Positions 1-9,739 of a stretch of 64,000 bases of DNA are shown in pieces. Every line of letters begins with the position of its first letter. Position 1 is the stretch's first letter. This DNA is from JASHVB01 sp963780805. Its GTDB lineage: Bacteria > Pseudomonadota > Alphaproteobacteria > Acetobacterales > Acetobacteraceae. The notes under the pieces are model-generated. The model was given only the letters and a program-made list of their open reading frames with translations. It made no database searches and was not told the origin of the DNA. Both the position numbers and the translations under genes were made by a program. The DNA is taken from NCBI GenBank assembly GCA_963780805.1, contig CAWADP010000006.1:744001-808000 (forward strand). Direction: 5' to 3'.

Positions 1-2
1 TG

Positions 3-845
3 CACGACCTTCGCTCGGTGACGAAGAGCATCGTCGGCCTGCTGTACGGCATCGCGCTTGACCGCGGCCTGGTGCCGCCGCCGAGCGCGCCGTTGCTCGC
101 ACAATTCCCCGAATACCCTGATCTCGCCGCCGACCCCGCGCGCGCGAAGCTCACCGTCGCCAATGCGCTGAACATGACGCTGGGCCTGGCCTGGGACGAA
201 AACCGCTCCTACGCCGACCCCGCCAATAGCGAGCGGGCGATGGAGGATGCGCCCGACCGCTACCGCTACGTCCTGGAGCAACCGATCGTTGCCGCCCCGG
301 GGACAAGGTGGATCTACTGCGGTGGTGCGCCTGCCCTGCTGGCAGCGCTGATCGCGCGCGGTACCCACACGACGCTGCAGGCGTTCGCCCGCGAGGCATT
401 GTTCGAACCGCTCGGCATCACGGCGTTCGGATGGGCCGAGGGACGCGACGGCGTCGCCTCCGCCGCCTCCGGCCTGCGCCTCCGCCCGCGCGAGCTGCTG
501 CGCATCGGCGCGCTGGTGCTGGCAAACGGGAAATGCAACCACCGCCAGATCGTGTCGCGTGGCTGGCTGGACGCCTCGTTCAAGCCGGTCATTGCCACCA
601 CCGGCAACCTGACCGGCATCGAGTACGGCCACCTGTGGTATTTCGGCGAGGCCACCGCCCCGGCGCTTCCCACCCCACATCGCTGGATCGCCGGCTTCGG
701 CAATGGCGGCCAGCGGCTGTGGCTGATGCCGGATGCGGGGCTGGCGGTCGCCATCCTCTGTGGTAACTACAACAAGCCGGACCAGTGGATAACGCCGCTG
801 CGGGTCTGGAGAGAGATCGTGCTGGCGAATCTACGCCACGGGTGA
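3..845 (+). CDS. Serine hydrolase of the beta-lactamase class C / CubicO family, 5' truncated by window edge
   Basis: The reading frame is already open at base 3, so the gene begins outside the window. The GTG at 18 is the valine of the S-V-T-K motif, not a start. That motif (serine codon 15-17, lysine codon 24-26) is the SxxK nucleophile/base pair of this family. The usual Y-x-N is represented by Y-C-G at about 315-323, and a glycine-rich G-F-G-N-G-G-Q near the C-terminus takes the place of the third active-site box. The family covers esterases, D-amino peptidases and penicillin-binding-like enzymes, so the substrate cannot be named. The N-terminus, including any signal peptide, is not visible. 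Confidence 0.8.
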   Translation, partial: HDLRSVTKSIVGLLYGIALDRGLVPPPSAPLLAQFPEYPDLAADPARAKLTVANALNMTLGLAWDENRSYADPANSERAMEDAPDRYRYVLEQPIVAAPGTRWIYCGGAPALLAALIARGTHTTLQAFAREALFEPLGITAFGWAEGRDGVASAASGLRLRPRELLRIGALVLANGKCNHRQIVSRGWLDASFKPVIATTGNLTGIEYGHLWYFGEATAPALPTPHRWIAGFGNGGQRLWLMPDAGLAVAILCGNYNKPDQWITPLRVWREIVLANLRHG

Positions 846-857
846 CTATCCGGCCCC

Positions 858-932
858 CGATCGCCAGTCCCCGCGATCGCCAGTCCCCGCGATCGCCAGT
901 CCCCGCGATCGCCAGTCCCCGCGATCGCCAGT
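858..932. repeat. Tandem repeat, 16-bp unit, five copies
   Basis: The unit GCGATCGCCAGTCCCC is repeated with a strict 16-bp period directly behind the serine hydrolase stop codon. Each junction makes the palindrome GCGATCGC. A 16-bp period cannot keep a reading frame. The rest of the gap up to 1138 holds short GC-rich inverted stretches and no gene that I can see. Confidence 0.9.
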
Positions 933-1138
933 GATTGCGAGGCGCTTGGTCCTTCTGTGTCACGGCCGGCGCAGGCCGGCGGCCCACGGCTTGTCTTTGC
1001 GCGCGCAAGAAAGCCGCGGGTGGCCGGCCTGCGCCGGCCCTGACACAGTAGGACATGACACAGTAGGAATAGCGCCGAAGCAACCTCCCGGCCGTGTGCT
1101 ATTGCTGGCGTACCCCGCACCGACGAAGGACGGCCGTC

Positions 1139-1630
1139 ATGCCGCAAGATTTCACCCTGCGCCCGATCGGCGTCATCAGCACCCCATGGCGCGGCATCGC
1201 CGATTGCCCGCGCAACGGCCGCCAGCCTGATCCCGCGCCCGTCTGCACCGTCCGCGTGTTTGCCGACTACACCGAGGGCCTGCAATCCATCGCCGGCTTC
1301 TCGCACCTGATCCTGCTGTATTGGCTTGGGGGAGCAAACCCGCCGCAGCTCGTCTTCACGCCGCCGTTCGATACCCAGCCCCGCGGCATCTTCGCCACCC
1401 GCGGCCCACGCCGGCCCAATCCGATCGGCCTCTCGGTGGTCGCGTTCGACGGCATCGACGGACCCGACACGCTGCGCGTGCGGTATTTGGACTGTACCGA
1501 TGGTACATCATTACTCGACATCAAGCCCTATCTACCCACCACCGACAGCGAGCCCGACGCTCGCATGGGCTGGCTGGACCCCCACGCCACCCGCAACCGG
1601 CAGACACAACCCCAAACCGGATGCCCCTGA
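1139..1630 (+). CDS. trmO: tRNA (N6-threonylcarbamoyladenosine(37)-N6)-methyltransferase TrmO
   Basis: The product is a 163-residue UPF0066/TrmO protein, which methylates t6A37 of tRNA with S-adenosylmethionine. The N-terminal R-P-I-G-V-I-S-T-P-W, the central R-P-N-P-I-G-L-S-V and the D-I-K-P-Y motif are all present and are the hallmarks of the beta-barrel fold. Start 1139 follows a GAAGGA ribosome site by about 8 bases. The open frame reaches back to 1094, but that part has no family character. The protein is close to the shorter TrmO forms and lacks the C-terminal extension of E. coli YaeB. It is a single gene with no obvious operon partner. Confidence 0.85.
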   Translation: MPQDFTLRPIGVISTPWRGIADCPRNGRQPDPAPVCTVRVFADYTEGLQSIAGFSHLILLYWLGGANPPQLVFTPPFDTQPRGIFATRGPRRPNPIGLSVVAFDGIDGPDTLRVRYLDCTDGTSLLDIKPYLPTTDSEPDARMGWLDPHATRNRQTQPQTGCP

Positions 1631-1800
1631 GGGCCGCCCATCTCGACCGCGCATCTCGATTGACTTGCGTCGCGCCCTTCGTCAGGTTGCGGCCACTGGG
1701 ACGGGGTCCACGAATGGCCCTGATGCAACAACGGGAGGGATTGAATGGCCAGCCGCTACGGCGCGACGCGCGGACCGATTGTCCCTGTGCGCACGACGTG

Positions 1801-2602
1801 ATGTCGGCCGTCCTGTCCCAATCCGGCGCTCCGCTGCTAGCAATCCGCGGCGTGAAGGTTCGCTTTGGCGGCGTCATCGCGCTGGGTGGCGTGTCGTTCG
1901 ACGTCGGTTACAGCCAGATCTGCGGCCTGATCGGCCCCAACGGCTCCGGCAAGACCACACTCTTCAATTGTATCAGCGGTATCTATCGCTACCAGGACGG
2001 CGACATCCAGTTCGAAGGCACGTCGCTGAAGGCGACCTCCCGCCACGGCATGGCGGGCCTCGGCATCGGTCGCACCTTCCAGAACGTTGCCCTGTTCCGC
2101 CGCCTGAGCGTGCGCGACAACATCCTGGTCGGGGCCCATCATCTCGGCCGCTCGGGCTTTGTCGCCAACGCCCTGCGCCTGCCCGTCGTCCGCCGGGAAG
2201 AGCAAGACAGCACCGCCCGCCTCGACATGCTGCTGGATCTGCTGGACCTGCGGCCGGTGGCGCGCTTGCCGGCCGGCGGCCTGCCGTTCGGCTGGCAGAA
2301 GCGTGTGGAGCTGGCCCGAGCGCTGATCGGTGGCCCCAAGCTGCTGCTGCTGGACGAGCCGGCCGGCGGCCTGAACCACGGCGAGGTGGACGAACTCGCC
2401 GTCCTGCTGCATCGCATCCGCGAGCATTTCACTCTCAGCATCCTGCTGGTGGAACATCACATGAATTTGGTGATGCGCGTATCCGACAAGGTGGTCGCAC
2501 TGGAATTCGGCCTGAAGATTGCCGACGGCACGCCTGACGAAGTGCGCAACGAGCCGGAAGTCATCCGCGCCTATCTCGGCGAGACCGACGCGGAGGCGCA
2601 CC

Positions 2603-2619
<17 letters not shown>
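1801..2619 (+). CDS. livG: Branched-chain amino-acid type ABC transporter ATP-binding protein (LivG)
   Basis: This is a 272-residue ABC ATPase of the LivG type. The Walker A motif G-P-N-G-S-G-K-T-T lies at residues 45-53. The signature is L-P-F-G-W at 161-165, a variant of the LSYGQ/LSGGQ found in relatives. Walker B is at 181-186. It powers import through the LivH/LivM permeases encoded downstream. The frame is open much further upstream (to 1321), but homology begins near ATG 1801. The stop codon overlaps the livF start by 17 bases, so the two are translationally coupled. The transported ligand may be a branched-chain amino acid, an amide or another small compound, because this family has broadened widely. 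Confidence 0.85.
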
Positions 2620-3358
<739 letters not shown>

Positions 3359-3397
3359 AGGGTCGACACGTGTCGTTCCGAAACGTGTCATTACCAG

Positions 3398-3530
3398 GAG
3401 TACGGTCAAAGGTGTTTTTGCGAGGGGTACGGTCAAGGCTGTCCTTGCGAGGGGTACGGTCAAAGCTGTCCTTGCGAGGGGACGGCAAAGGTGTCATTGC
3501 GAGGAGTACGGTCAAAGGTGTCATTGCGAG
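3398..3530. repeat. Degenerate 27-bp tandem array between livF and livH
   Basis: About five imperfect copies of a unit of the type GAGGGGTACGGTCAAAGC followed by TGTCCTTGC. The last copy runs straight into the palindrome at 3519-3618 and shares its TGTCATTGCGAGGAG end, so the array seems to have grown from the edge of that palindrome. There are no spacers, so it is not a CRISPR array. Confidence 0.75.
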
Positions 3531-3618
3531 GAGCGAAGCGACGAAGCAATCCCCCGTATGATGAGATTCGCCCCATTACGCCGGGGATTGCTTCGTCGCT
3601 TCGCTCCTCGCAATGACA
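3519..3618. repeat. Long palindromic (REP-like) element, family 1 variant
   Basis: Two arms of about 36 bases, TGTCATTGCGAGGAGCGAAG... and its reverse complement, flank a 28-base loop. The transcript could form a long hairpin between the ATPase and permease genes of the Liv cluster. Related copies lie at 5692, 32878, 55186, 58194 and 63592. Confidence 0.9.
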
Positions 3619-3677
3619 ATTCTGGTTTGCAATATGCCTCTGGCAATGCCGCCTTCAGCTGAGAGAGGGACGCAAAC

Positions 3678-4547
3678 TTGGAAGGCTTGATCCATCAGGT
3701 CATGTCCGGCATCGCCAACGGCAGCATCTATGCTTCCGTCGCCCTGGCGCTGGTGATGATCTACAAGGCGACGCACCACATCAACTTCGCCCAGGGCGAG
3801 ATGGCGACGTTCTCCACCTATATCTCGCTCACCCTGATCAACGCGGGCCTGCCCTATTGGGCCGCCTTCCTGGCCACCATGGCCATTGCGTTCGCCGCCG
3901 GCATGGTGATCGAGCGGATCCTGATGCGCCCGATGATGAGTGCGCCGGTGCTGTCGTCGGTCGGCGTGTTCATCGGTCTGCTGCTGATGATCAACGCCTG
4001 CAGCGGCTGGTTCTTCGGCTACACGATCAAGAGCTTTCCCTCACCGTTCCCCAGCCAACCGATGCTGGGCGGCTATGTGTCAGGCCATGAACTCGGCTCC
4101 ACCGCCGTGACGCTGGTGGTGTTGCTCGCGGTCTATCTGTTCTTTCGCTACACCAGCCTGGGGCTGGCGATGCGTGGCGCGGCGTTCAATCCGACCTCGG
4201 CGCGGCTGGTCGGCGTTCGGGTGGGGGCGATGCTGGGCCTCGGATGGGGGCTGGCCGCGGCGATCGGCTCGATGGCCGGCATGATGGTCGCGCCGGTGGT
4301 GTTCCTCGATCCCAACATGATGTTCGGCATCCTGCTGTACGCCTTCGCCGGAGCGTTGCTGGGCGGCATCGACAATCCACTGGGTGCGGTGCTGGGCGGG
4401 TTCGCCGTCGGCATCATCGAGAATCTGGGAGGCGCCTACCTGGTCGGCACCGAGCTCAAGCTGACCCTGGCGCTGGTGATCATCGTCGTCGTGCTGGTGG
4501 TGAAACCGACCGGTCTGCTGGGCCGGGCCGTGCAGAGCAGGGTGTAG
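3678..4547 (+). CDS. livH: Branched-chain amino-acid type ABC transporter permease (LivH)
   Basis: A 289-residue, very hydrophobic inner-membrane permease of the LivH type with about eight membrane segments. The usual N-terminal pattern (G-I-A-N-G-S-I-Y-A, then H-I-N-F-A-Q-G-E) is intact. I chose the TTG at 3678 because a GAGAGAGGGA ribosome site lies 7-8 bases ahead; an ATG at 3702 is the alternative. The stop is 4 bases before livM. The 320-bp repeat-filled gap behind livF may reduce coupling to the ATPase pair. Confidence 0.88.
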   Translation: MEGLIHQVMSGIANGSIYASVALALVMIYKATHHINFAQGEMATFSTYISLTLINAGLPYWAAFLATMAIAFAAGMVIERILMRPMMSAPVLSSVGVFIGLLLMINACSGWFFGYTIKSFPSPFPSQPMLGGYVSGHELGSTAVTLVVLLAVYLFFRYTSLGLAMRGAAFNPTSARLVGVRVGAMLGLGWGLAAAIGSMAGMMVAPVVFLDPNMMFGILLYAFAGALLGGIDNPLGAVLGGFAVGIIENLGGAYLVGTELKLTLALVIIVVVLVVKPTGLLGRAVQSRV

Positions 4548-4551
4548 AGCG

Positions 4552-5682
4552 ATGCCAAGCGAGCAGACCATGCAGGGCCGCCCGATCGTGCAGACGGGGC
4601 TAAAGCCGGACAGCGTTCCATTGTTCGATCCGGCTGCGGATGATGCGATGCCGGCGACGTCCGCGGCCGACCCATACACGATCGCCACCGGCGACGCGGT
4701 GGCACTCGCCATGGCCGATAAGGCCGGACCCGACAGCCAGTGGCGCCATGCGCCTTGGATCGTGCTCGCGGTGATCGCCGCCGCCGTGGTGCCCACCGCC
4801 TTCTTCAACGGCTATCATCTGTTCCAGCTCACCATGGTGGTGGTGTACGCGATCGGCGTGCTGGGCCTGTCGCTGCTGATCGGCTTCAACGGACAGATCT
4901 CGCTCGGGCACGGGGCGTTCTTCGCGATCGGCGCCTATACCGCGGCGATCCTGATGGCGAACTGGGACGTGCCGTACTGGGCGACACTGCCGGTTTCGGC
5001 GGTGGTATGCGCCTCGGTCGGCTTCCTGATCGGCCTGCCCGCGTTGCGCCTGGAGGGGCATTACCTGGCGCTCACCACCTTCGCGCTGGCGATCTCCATT
5101 CCGCAATTGCTCAAGATAAATGCCGTGTCGGACTGGACCGGCGGCGTGCAAGGACTGGTCATCGACAAGCCCGACGCGCCGTTCGGCCTGCCGCTGTCGG
5201 GCGATCAATGGCTGTACCTGTTCGCGCTGGGGGTTGGCGCGCTGTTGTACCTGCTCGCCTGGAATTTGACGCGCGGCCGGGCCGGGCGGGCGATGATGGC
5301 GGTGCGCGACCACTCGCTGGCGGCGGAGGCGATGGGCATCAACCTCGCCATGCTGAAAACCCGCACCTTCGCGTGGAGCGCGATGTTCACCGGCATCGCC
5401 GGCTCATTGAGCGCCATCGTGGTGCAGTTCGTGGCACCGGACGCCTATGGTGTGTTCATCTCGATCTTTCTGTTCGTTGGCCTGGTGGTGGGCGGGGTGG
5501 CGTCGATCGGCGGCACGATCATCGGCGCGATCTTCATCGAGTTCGTGCCCAACATCGCCACGCAATTGTCGAAGTCGGCGCCCGGCGCGATCTATGGAGT
5601 GCTGCTGATCGCGGTGATGTTCCTGATGCCGCAAGGCGCCGGCGGGTTCCTGAAATCGATGTGGGCGCGCGTGCGGCGGTAG
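4552..5682 (+). CDS. livM: Branched-chain amino-acid type ABC transporter permease (LivM)
   Basis: The 376-residue partner of LivH. A poorly conserved cytoplasmic N-terminus of about 60 residues is followed by hydrophobic segments and the family motif G-Q-I-S-L-G-H-G-A-F-F-A-I-G-A-Y. The cytoplasmic loop that couples to the ATPase follows R-A-M-M-A-V-R-D. The long N-terminus is unusual; ATG codons further in would remove it, but only 4552 sits in operon spacing. No periplasmic binding-protein gene accompanies the cluster in this window. Confidence 0.87.
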   Translation: MPSEQTMQGRPIVQTGLKPDSVPLFDPAADDAMPATSAADPYTIATGDAVALAMADKAGPDSQWRHAPWIVLAVIAAAVVPTAFFNGYHLFQLTMVVVYAIGVLGLSLLIGFNGQISLGHGAFFAIGAYTAAILMANWDVPYWATLPVSAVVCASVGFLIGLPALRLEGHYLALTTFALAISIPQLLKINAVSDWTGGVQGLVIDKPDAPFGLPLSGDQWLYLFALGVGALLYLLAWNLTRGRAGRAMMAVRDHSLAAEAMGINLAMLKTRTFAWSAMFTGIAGSLSAIVVQFVAPDAYGVFISIFLFVGLVVGGVASIGGTIIGAIFIEFVPNIATQLSKSAPGAIYGVLLIAVMFLMPQGAGGFLKSMWARVRR

Positions 5683-5691
5683 GCCCAGCCC

Positions 5692-5775
5692 TGTCATTGC
5701 GAGCGCAGCGAAGCAATCTGCCGGAGAGTACGCACCTCACTTGCGGGAGATTGCTTCGCTGCGCTCGCAATGACA
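5692..5775. repeat. REP-like palindrome, family 1
   Basis: A copy of TGTCATTGCGAGCGCAGCGA / TCGCTGCGCTCGCAATGACA with GCAATCTGCCGGAGAG and its near complement inside. It starts 9 bases after the livM stop and may act as a transcript end or mRNA stabiliser. Confidence 0.9.
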
Positions 5776-5889
5776 CCCTGAATTGCAATGACACTCTGAG
5801 TTGGGCGCCGGCCGTCAGGCGCGTGGCCGGTCAGTTTGACCCCCTCCGCCGGCCAACCGCAGCTCCCTCCCAATCAGCATGTCGGATTG

Positions 5890-6566
5890 AACAATTATCC
5901 TCGGGAGGTCATCAGCAGCACGCATGCGACACCTGCGCAGATCTACTCTCGCCTGAAGCATCCGGTCATCGACGGCGACGGACACTGGGTCGAGTTCGAG
6001 CGGTGTTCGCGGAGAAGATGCGCAAGGTCGGAGGCGACAAGGCGGCTCGACCGCAAGCTGCTGATGAGCCTGGTGGAGAAGCACCGCTACAGCGACATCG
6101 CTGCGGTGCTGAACGCGCTGGACGGCTGGCCCGATCCGCACCAGGCGCGTCTGACCGGCGGGCTGGACGATCTCGACGATTTCTCCGCCTGCAAGTTCAC
6201 CCGAAAGGAGGACTGGATCGATCTGTTCGTCACCCCGTTCCACTTCGGCAGCGAGGCGGACGACCGCACCAACGCCTGGGCGTTCGCGAAGAAAAGCAAT
6301 CCGTTCAACGCGCAGATCAACGCGATCTACAGCTCCGACATCGGCATTTCGACGTGATCGACGTACGGGATCCGCTGCCGGAGGCGTATGAGCTGGTGGA
6401 GGACGGACTGCTGACGGAAGCGAACCTTCGCGACTTCACATTCGCCAACGCGGTGCGCCTGTGGGGTACGCAGAACCCGAAATTCTTCGAAGGCACGGTG
6501 GTGGCAAAGGAAGCCGCGGCGTTGCTGGCGGAAGCCAAGGCCCCGGTGCAGGCAGCGGCCGAATAG
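5890..6566 (+). pseudogene. Decayed amidohydrolase (amidohydrolase_2 type): internal deletion plus two frameshifts
   Basis: Three pieces in two frames rebuild an amidohydrolase. The N-terminal metal motif is in V-I-D-G-D-G-H-W-V-E (about 5965-5994). The next piece, V-F-A-E-K-M-R-K-V-G-G, is in another frame because one C is missing near 6001. The frame returns at about 6046 (L-D-R-K-L-L-M-S-L). The C-terminal piece H-F-D-V-I-D-V-R-D is again shifted by a lost C near 6345. Relatives are about 390-400 residues; the central barrel of roughly 190-200 residues is absent between G-G-D-K-A-A and L-D-R-K. The product cannot be functional. The original start is unclear; a GGGAGG lies near 5898. Such hydrolases often sit beside Liv-type transporters. 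Confidence 0.75.
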
Positions 6567-6913
6567 AGAAGACAGCAGCCGAATTGGGCGGTGAGGTGAG
6601 GGTGCGCGACCACCCTCATCTCTTCGCCTGGCTGGCACTCAACGATTGCCATCCGGCTGGCTTTCGCATCATCCGTTGAACACGGTCAAATTCGCAGCGT
6701 GCGAACTGCACGCCCATCTGGCGGCGCGTCAAAAAGCGGTCCGTTCACCACGAATGTCACGAAGACACGAAGGGTGCGTTTCTTCGTGACTTCGTGCCTT
6801 CGTGGTGAAAAATTGCCGTCTGGCGCGCTGCAAGCACCAGGGAGTGTGGCACTACAAGGATCCAAGTGTCTGGGATCGGCACTACGAACCCTGCCATGAC
6901 GGACCCGCTTCTT
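6567..6913. other. Intergenic region without a recognised gene
   Basis: The stretch between the amidohydrolase remnant and the GST gene holds the inverted repeat at 6744-6809 and no convincing coding sequence on either strand. Confidence 0.6.
6744..6809. repeat. Inverted repeat (TTCACCACGAA type)
   Basis: TTCACCACGAATGTCACGAA and the complementary CTTCGTGACTTCGTGCCTTC...GTGGTGAA form a stem of nearly 30 bases with a short loop. It lies downstream of the remnant on the plus strand and about 105 bases after the GST stop on the minus strand, so it could end either transcript. Confidence 0.8.
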
Positions 6914-7519
6914 CTATTCCCGCATCGCCCGCGCGGGCTTCGCCGCGGGACGCTCCCAGCATGCCTTCAGCCATGCCGTGACGCGCGGCCAGCGCCCCAG
7001 GTCCATGCTCAATCCGCGGTACAGCGCCGCCGCCACATTCAAATCCGCAATGCTGAACGCCGACCCCACCAGCCACCCGGAGCGCTGCAGCGCGCCCTCC
7101 AGCACGTCCAGCGCGGGCACCATCTCGGCCCATGCCGCCTCGGCGATCGCCGGCTTCCGCTCCGCCTCCGGCAAGCCAAAGCTGTGGTTGGCGTAGTTGA
7201 CGATCTGGCGGTCCAACCGGTCCACCTCCCAGAAGCTCCACTGCCAGCACAGCGCCTCCGCTTGCGGATCGGCGGGATACAGCGGACTGCCGTGCTTTTT
7301 CGCCAGATACAGGTTGATCGCCATCGATTCCGACAGCACGAAGCCATCGTCCTCGATCGTCGGCACCCGCGCGTTGGGGTTCAGCGCCAGGTACTCGGGC
7401 GAGCGCGTGGCCGGCGAACGCGGCAGCAGTTCGTTGTGGTCGTAGGTCAGCCCCAGCTCGCCCGCCATCCACAAAGTACGCAGCGCGCGCGACCGGGCCG
7501 AGCCATGAATGCGCAGCAT
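6914..7519 (-). CDS. Glutathione S-transferase family protein
   Basis: A 201-residue cytosolic GST-like protein. The N-terminal thioredoxin-like domain carries N-A-R-V-P-T-I-E-D-D and L-S-E-S-M-A-I, the cis-proline and glutathione gamma-glutamyl contact region. The helical C-terminal domain carries the N-capping box F-S-I-A-D-L-N. ATG at 7517-7519 is preceded by a perfect GGAGG; the open frame upstream to 7636 has no family character. The N-terminal S-A-R-S-R-A-L-R would hold the catalytic serine. The substrate is unknown. Confidence 0.85.
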   Translation of the reverse strand: MLRIHGSARSRALRTLWMAGELGLTYDHNELLPRSPATRSPEYLALNPNARVPTIEDDGFVLSESMAINLYLAKKHGSPLYPADPQAEALCWQWSFWEVDRLDRQIVNYANHSFGLPEAERKPAIAEAAWAEMVPALDVLEGALQRSGWLVGSAFSIADLNVAAALYRGLSMDLGRWPRVTAWLKACWERPAAKPARAMRE

Positions 7520-7544
7520 GTTCCCTCCTATGTATTCGTCGGTC

Positions 7545-8126
7545 CTATTGTGCCAGCTTCGTCGCCGCAGCGAAATCGATCGCGGCGACGAAGGTGCGCA
7601 GCGTTGCTTCCGGCGTGTCCTTGTTGCCGCTGACATGCACGATGATCTTGTCCGCGATCAGCGCCATGAAGCTGTTGTCGTTCTCGGTATAGGACATGGG
7701 ATGGCCGCCGATCGTCACGGTTTTGGCGCCGGCCGCCTGGGCATACGGGCTGGACAGCAATGCCGCCATGTTCTGCAGCATCGGACTGTCGGTGGTGATC
7801 TGCACGTCCACCTGCTCGGGGCCGGCGTGATAGGTGCGGCTGGCGGAGGTGCCGCCGCCGAGCATCTCGGCACTGACGGCGCTGGTCTTGGCCGGATCGG
7901 TGGTCCATCCGGGCAGCGGCACCGGCAGCAGCGTCTCCAGTGCATCCGCCCGCGCCTGACGCAGCACCCCGGCGGCGGCCGTCAGCGCGGCGAGCGTGCC
8001 TTGGCTGTCTTGCGCCTGCCATGCGGCGGCGGCCTTGGCGATGTCGTCGGCCACCTGGTCCGCCCGCGCCTCGGGCACGCAGGCCAAGCCGGTCAGCAAT
8101 ACCAGCAAAGTACGGGATAGCCGCAT
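7545..8126 (-). CDS. Secreted protein of unknown function
   Basis: A 193-residue protein that I do not recognise. It starts with an R-L-S-R N-region, a leucine-rich core and an A-R-A cleavage site at about residue 22, so it should be exported to the periplasm. The mature part starts with a helical, alanine-rich segment and ends with a compact region (T-I-G-G-H-P-M-S-Y-T-E-N). ATG 8124-8126 follows GGAGG on the minus strand. The gene lies only 25 bases upstream of the GST gene and may be co-transcribed with it. The same frame runs open into the exporter gene, which is an artefact of high GC. Confidence 0.6.
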   Translation of the reverse strand: MRLSRTLLVLLTGLACVPEARADQVADDIAKAAAAWQAQDSQGTLAALTAAAGVLRQARADALETLLPVPLPGWTTDPAKTSAVSAEMLGGGTSASRTYHAGPEQVDVQITTDSPMLQNMAALLSSPYAQAAGAKTVTIGGHPMSYTENDNSFMALIADKIIVHVSGNKDTPEATLRTFVAAIDFAAATKLAQ

Positions 8127-8215
8127 CGGCGCCTCCGCTCCCGTGCCGCAAGCTACGCAGAGCGCCCGTAGCAAACAAGAGCAACGCAGAGCGACGTCCG
8201 ACGGTTGCGGAATGT

Positions 8216-9739
8216 TCAGATGCGCCGCAGCGGCAGCCACCATGCCATACCCATGCCGGCGGCGGTGAACAGCGAGATGGTGAGGAAGGCGGCGCGGAAG
8301 GCGTCGGCGATTTCCGCCTGCACCACCGCCTGACGCGCCGGGGGCAGCGCGGCCAGCACGCGTGGGCCTTGCTCGACCAGGGCGGTGAAGGAGGCGGCGG
8401 TCGCGGGATCGCGCGCCGCCAGAACCGCGAACAACACCGCGCCCACCAAAGCGGTGCCGAACGCCGCACCCACCGAGCGCGAGAACTGAACCGAGGCCGC
8501 AGCCGCGCCGAGGAATTTCGGCCCCGCCACCACCTGCACCGTCATCTGCACCACAGGCATGGTCGGGCCCGTAGCGAGCGCAAGCACCGTCAGTACGCCG
8601 ATCAGCGTGACGTCGCCCATTGCCGGAGCGAACAACGCCACGGCGAACAACATGGCGGCGCTGATGGCCAGGCCGATGGAGGGCATGATGGCAGTGTGCC
8701 CGGTCCTCGCGATGGTGCGTCCGGCGAGCAACGATCCGATGGCGACTCCGACCGTCAGGGGCAGCAGCAGCAGGCCGGAGGTCTCGGCACCCTGGCCGCG
8801 CACGACCTGCAGGTACATCGGCAGGAAGCTCACCATGGAGACGGTCTGCGCCGCGACGCAGGCGGCCAGCAGGTCGGTGCGCCATATGCCGGGCTTGCGG
8901 AACATCTGTACTGGGAGCAGCGGGGAGGGGGCGCGGCGCTCCTGGCGCAGTAGCAGCACGGTGGCGGCCACCGCGCAGGCCGCCAGGATCGCGAGCAGCG
9001 GCAGGGCGCTGAGGCTGAAACGCTGGGCGCGCTCCAGGGCGAGCAAGGTGGGGGCGATGACGGCGGCAAACAGGATGGTACCCCAGACGTCGAACTGGAG
9101 CCGGCCGCCGCGGACGGGCTGCGCCGGCAGCCGCGCCACCAGCGCGACGGCGAGCGCCCCCAGCGGCAGGTTCACCAGGAACACCGAGCGCCAGCCGTAA
9201 TGCTCGGTGAGCCAGCCGCCCACCACCGGCCCGAAGGTGGCGGCGGCGGCGTACATGCCGGACAGGTAGCCCTGGTAGCGGCCGCGCTGGCGGGGCGGGA
9301 CGGCCTCGGCGATCAGCGCCTGGGACAGCGTCATCAGGCCGCCGCCGCCCAGACCCTGCAACACCCGGGCGAAGCTCAGCATCAGCACGCTGGTGGAGGC
9401 GGCGCAGAACAGCGAGGCAGCGACGAAGACACCGAGGGCGCCGAACATCATGCGCCTGCGGCCGAGCGCGTCGCCGAGCCGGCCATAGACAGGGGCGGCG
9501 ATGGTGTTGGCCACGAGGTAGCCGACCACGACCCAGGACACCCGCTCCAGGTCGCCGAGGGTGGCGCCGATCGCCGGCAGGGCGGTGGCGACAATGGTCT
9601 GGTCCACCGCCGCCATGAACATCGGCAGCATGATGGACGGAAAGACGGTCAGGAACAGCGACCGGCCGGCGGGTGGCGCGGGCAGCGTCGGCGCGGCGGC
9701 AGGGTCGGCCGACAGGGAGTCGGGGGATCCGAGGGGCAT
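8216..9739 (-). CDS. MFS multidrug exporter, DHA2 (EmrB/QacA) type
   Basis: A 507-residue inner-membrane transporter with about 14 hydrophobic segments, the DHA2 layout. The motif A-A-V-D-Q-T-I-V-A-T-A-L-P (43-55) is the first-helix DHA2 signature, and G-R-L-G-D-A-L-G-R-R-R (86-96) is MFS motif A. Family members use the proton gradient to expel drugs, dyes or metabolites. The first 25 residues are a low-complexity cytoplasmic tail. No membrane-fusion protein gene lies next to it, so it may work alone in the inner membrane. Confidence 0.88.
   Translation of the reverse strand: MPLGSPDSLSADPAAAPTLPAPPAGRSLFLTVFPSIMLPMFMAAVDQTIVATALPAIGATLGDLERVSWVVVGYLVANTIAAPVYGRLGDALGRRRMMFGALGVFVAASLFCAASTSVLMLSFARVLQGLGGGGLMTLSQALIAEAVPPRQRGRYQGYLSGMYAAAATFGPVVGGWLTEHYGWRSVFLVNLPLGALAVALVARLPAQPVRGGRLQFDVWGTILFAAVIAPTLLALERAQRFSLSALPLLAILAACAVAATVLLLRQERRAPSPLLPVQMFRKPGIWRTDLLAACVAAQTVSMVSFLPMYLQVVRGQGAETSGLLLLPLTVGVAIGSLLAGRTIARTGHTAIMPSIGLAISAAMLFAVALFAPAMGDVTLIGVLTVLALATGPTMPVVQMTVQVVAGPKFLGAAAASVQFSRSVGAAFGTALVGAVLFAVLAARDPATAASFTALVEQGPRVLAALPPARQAVVQAEIADAFRAAFLTISLFTAAGMGMAWWLPLRRI

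Noticed and set aside
3398..3530. Possible CRISPR array
   Set aside because: Units are adjacent without unique spacers, and no cas genes are present.
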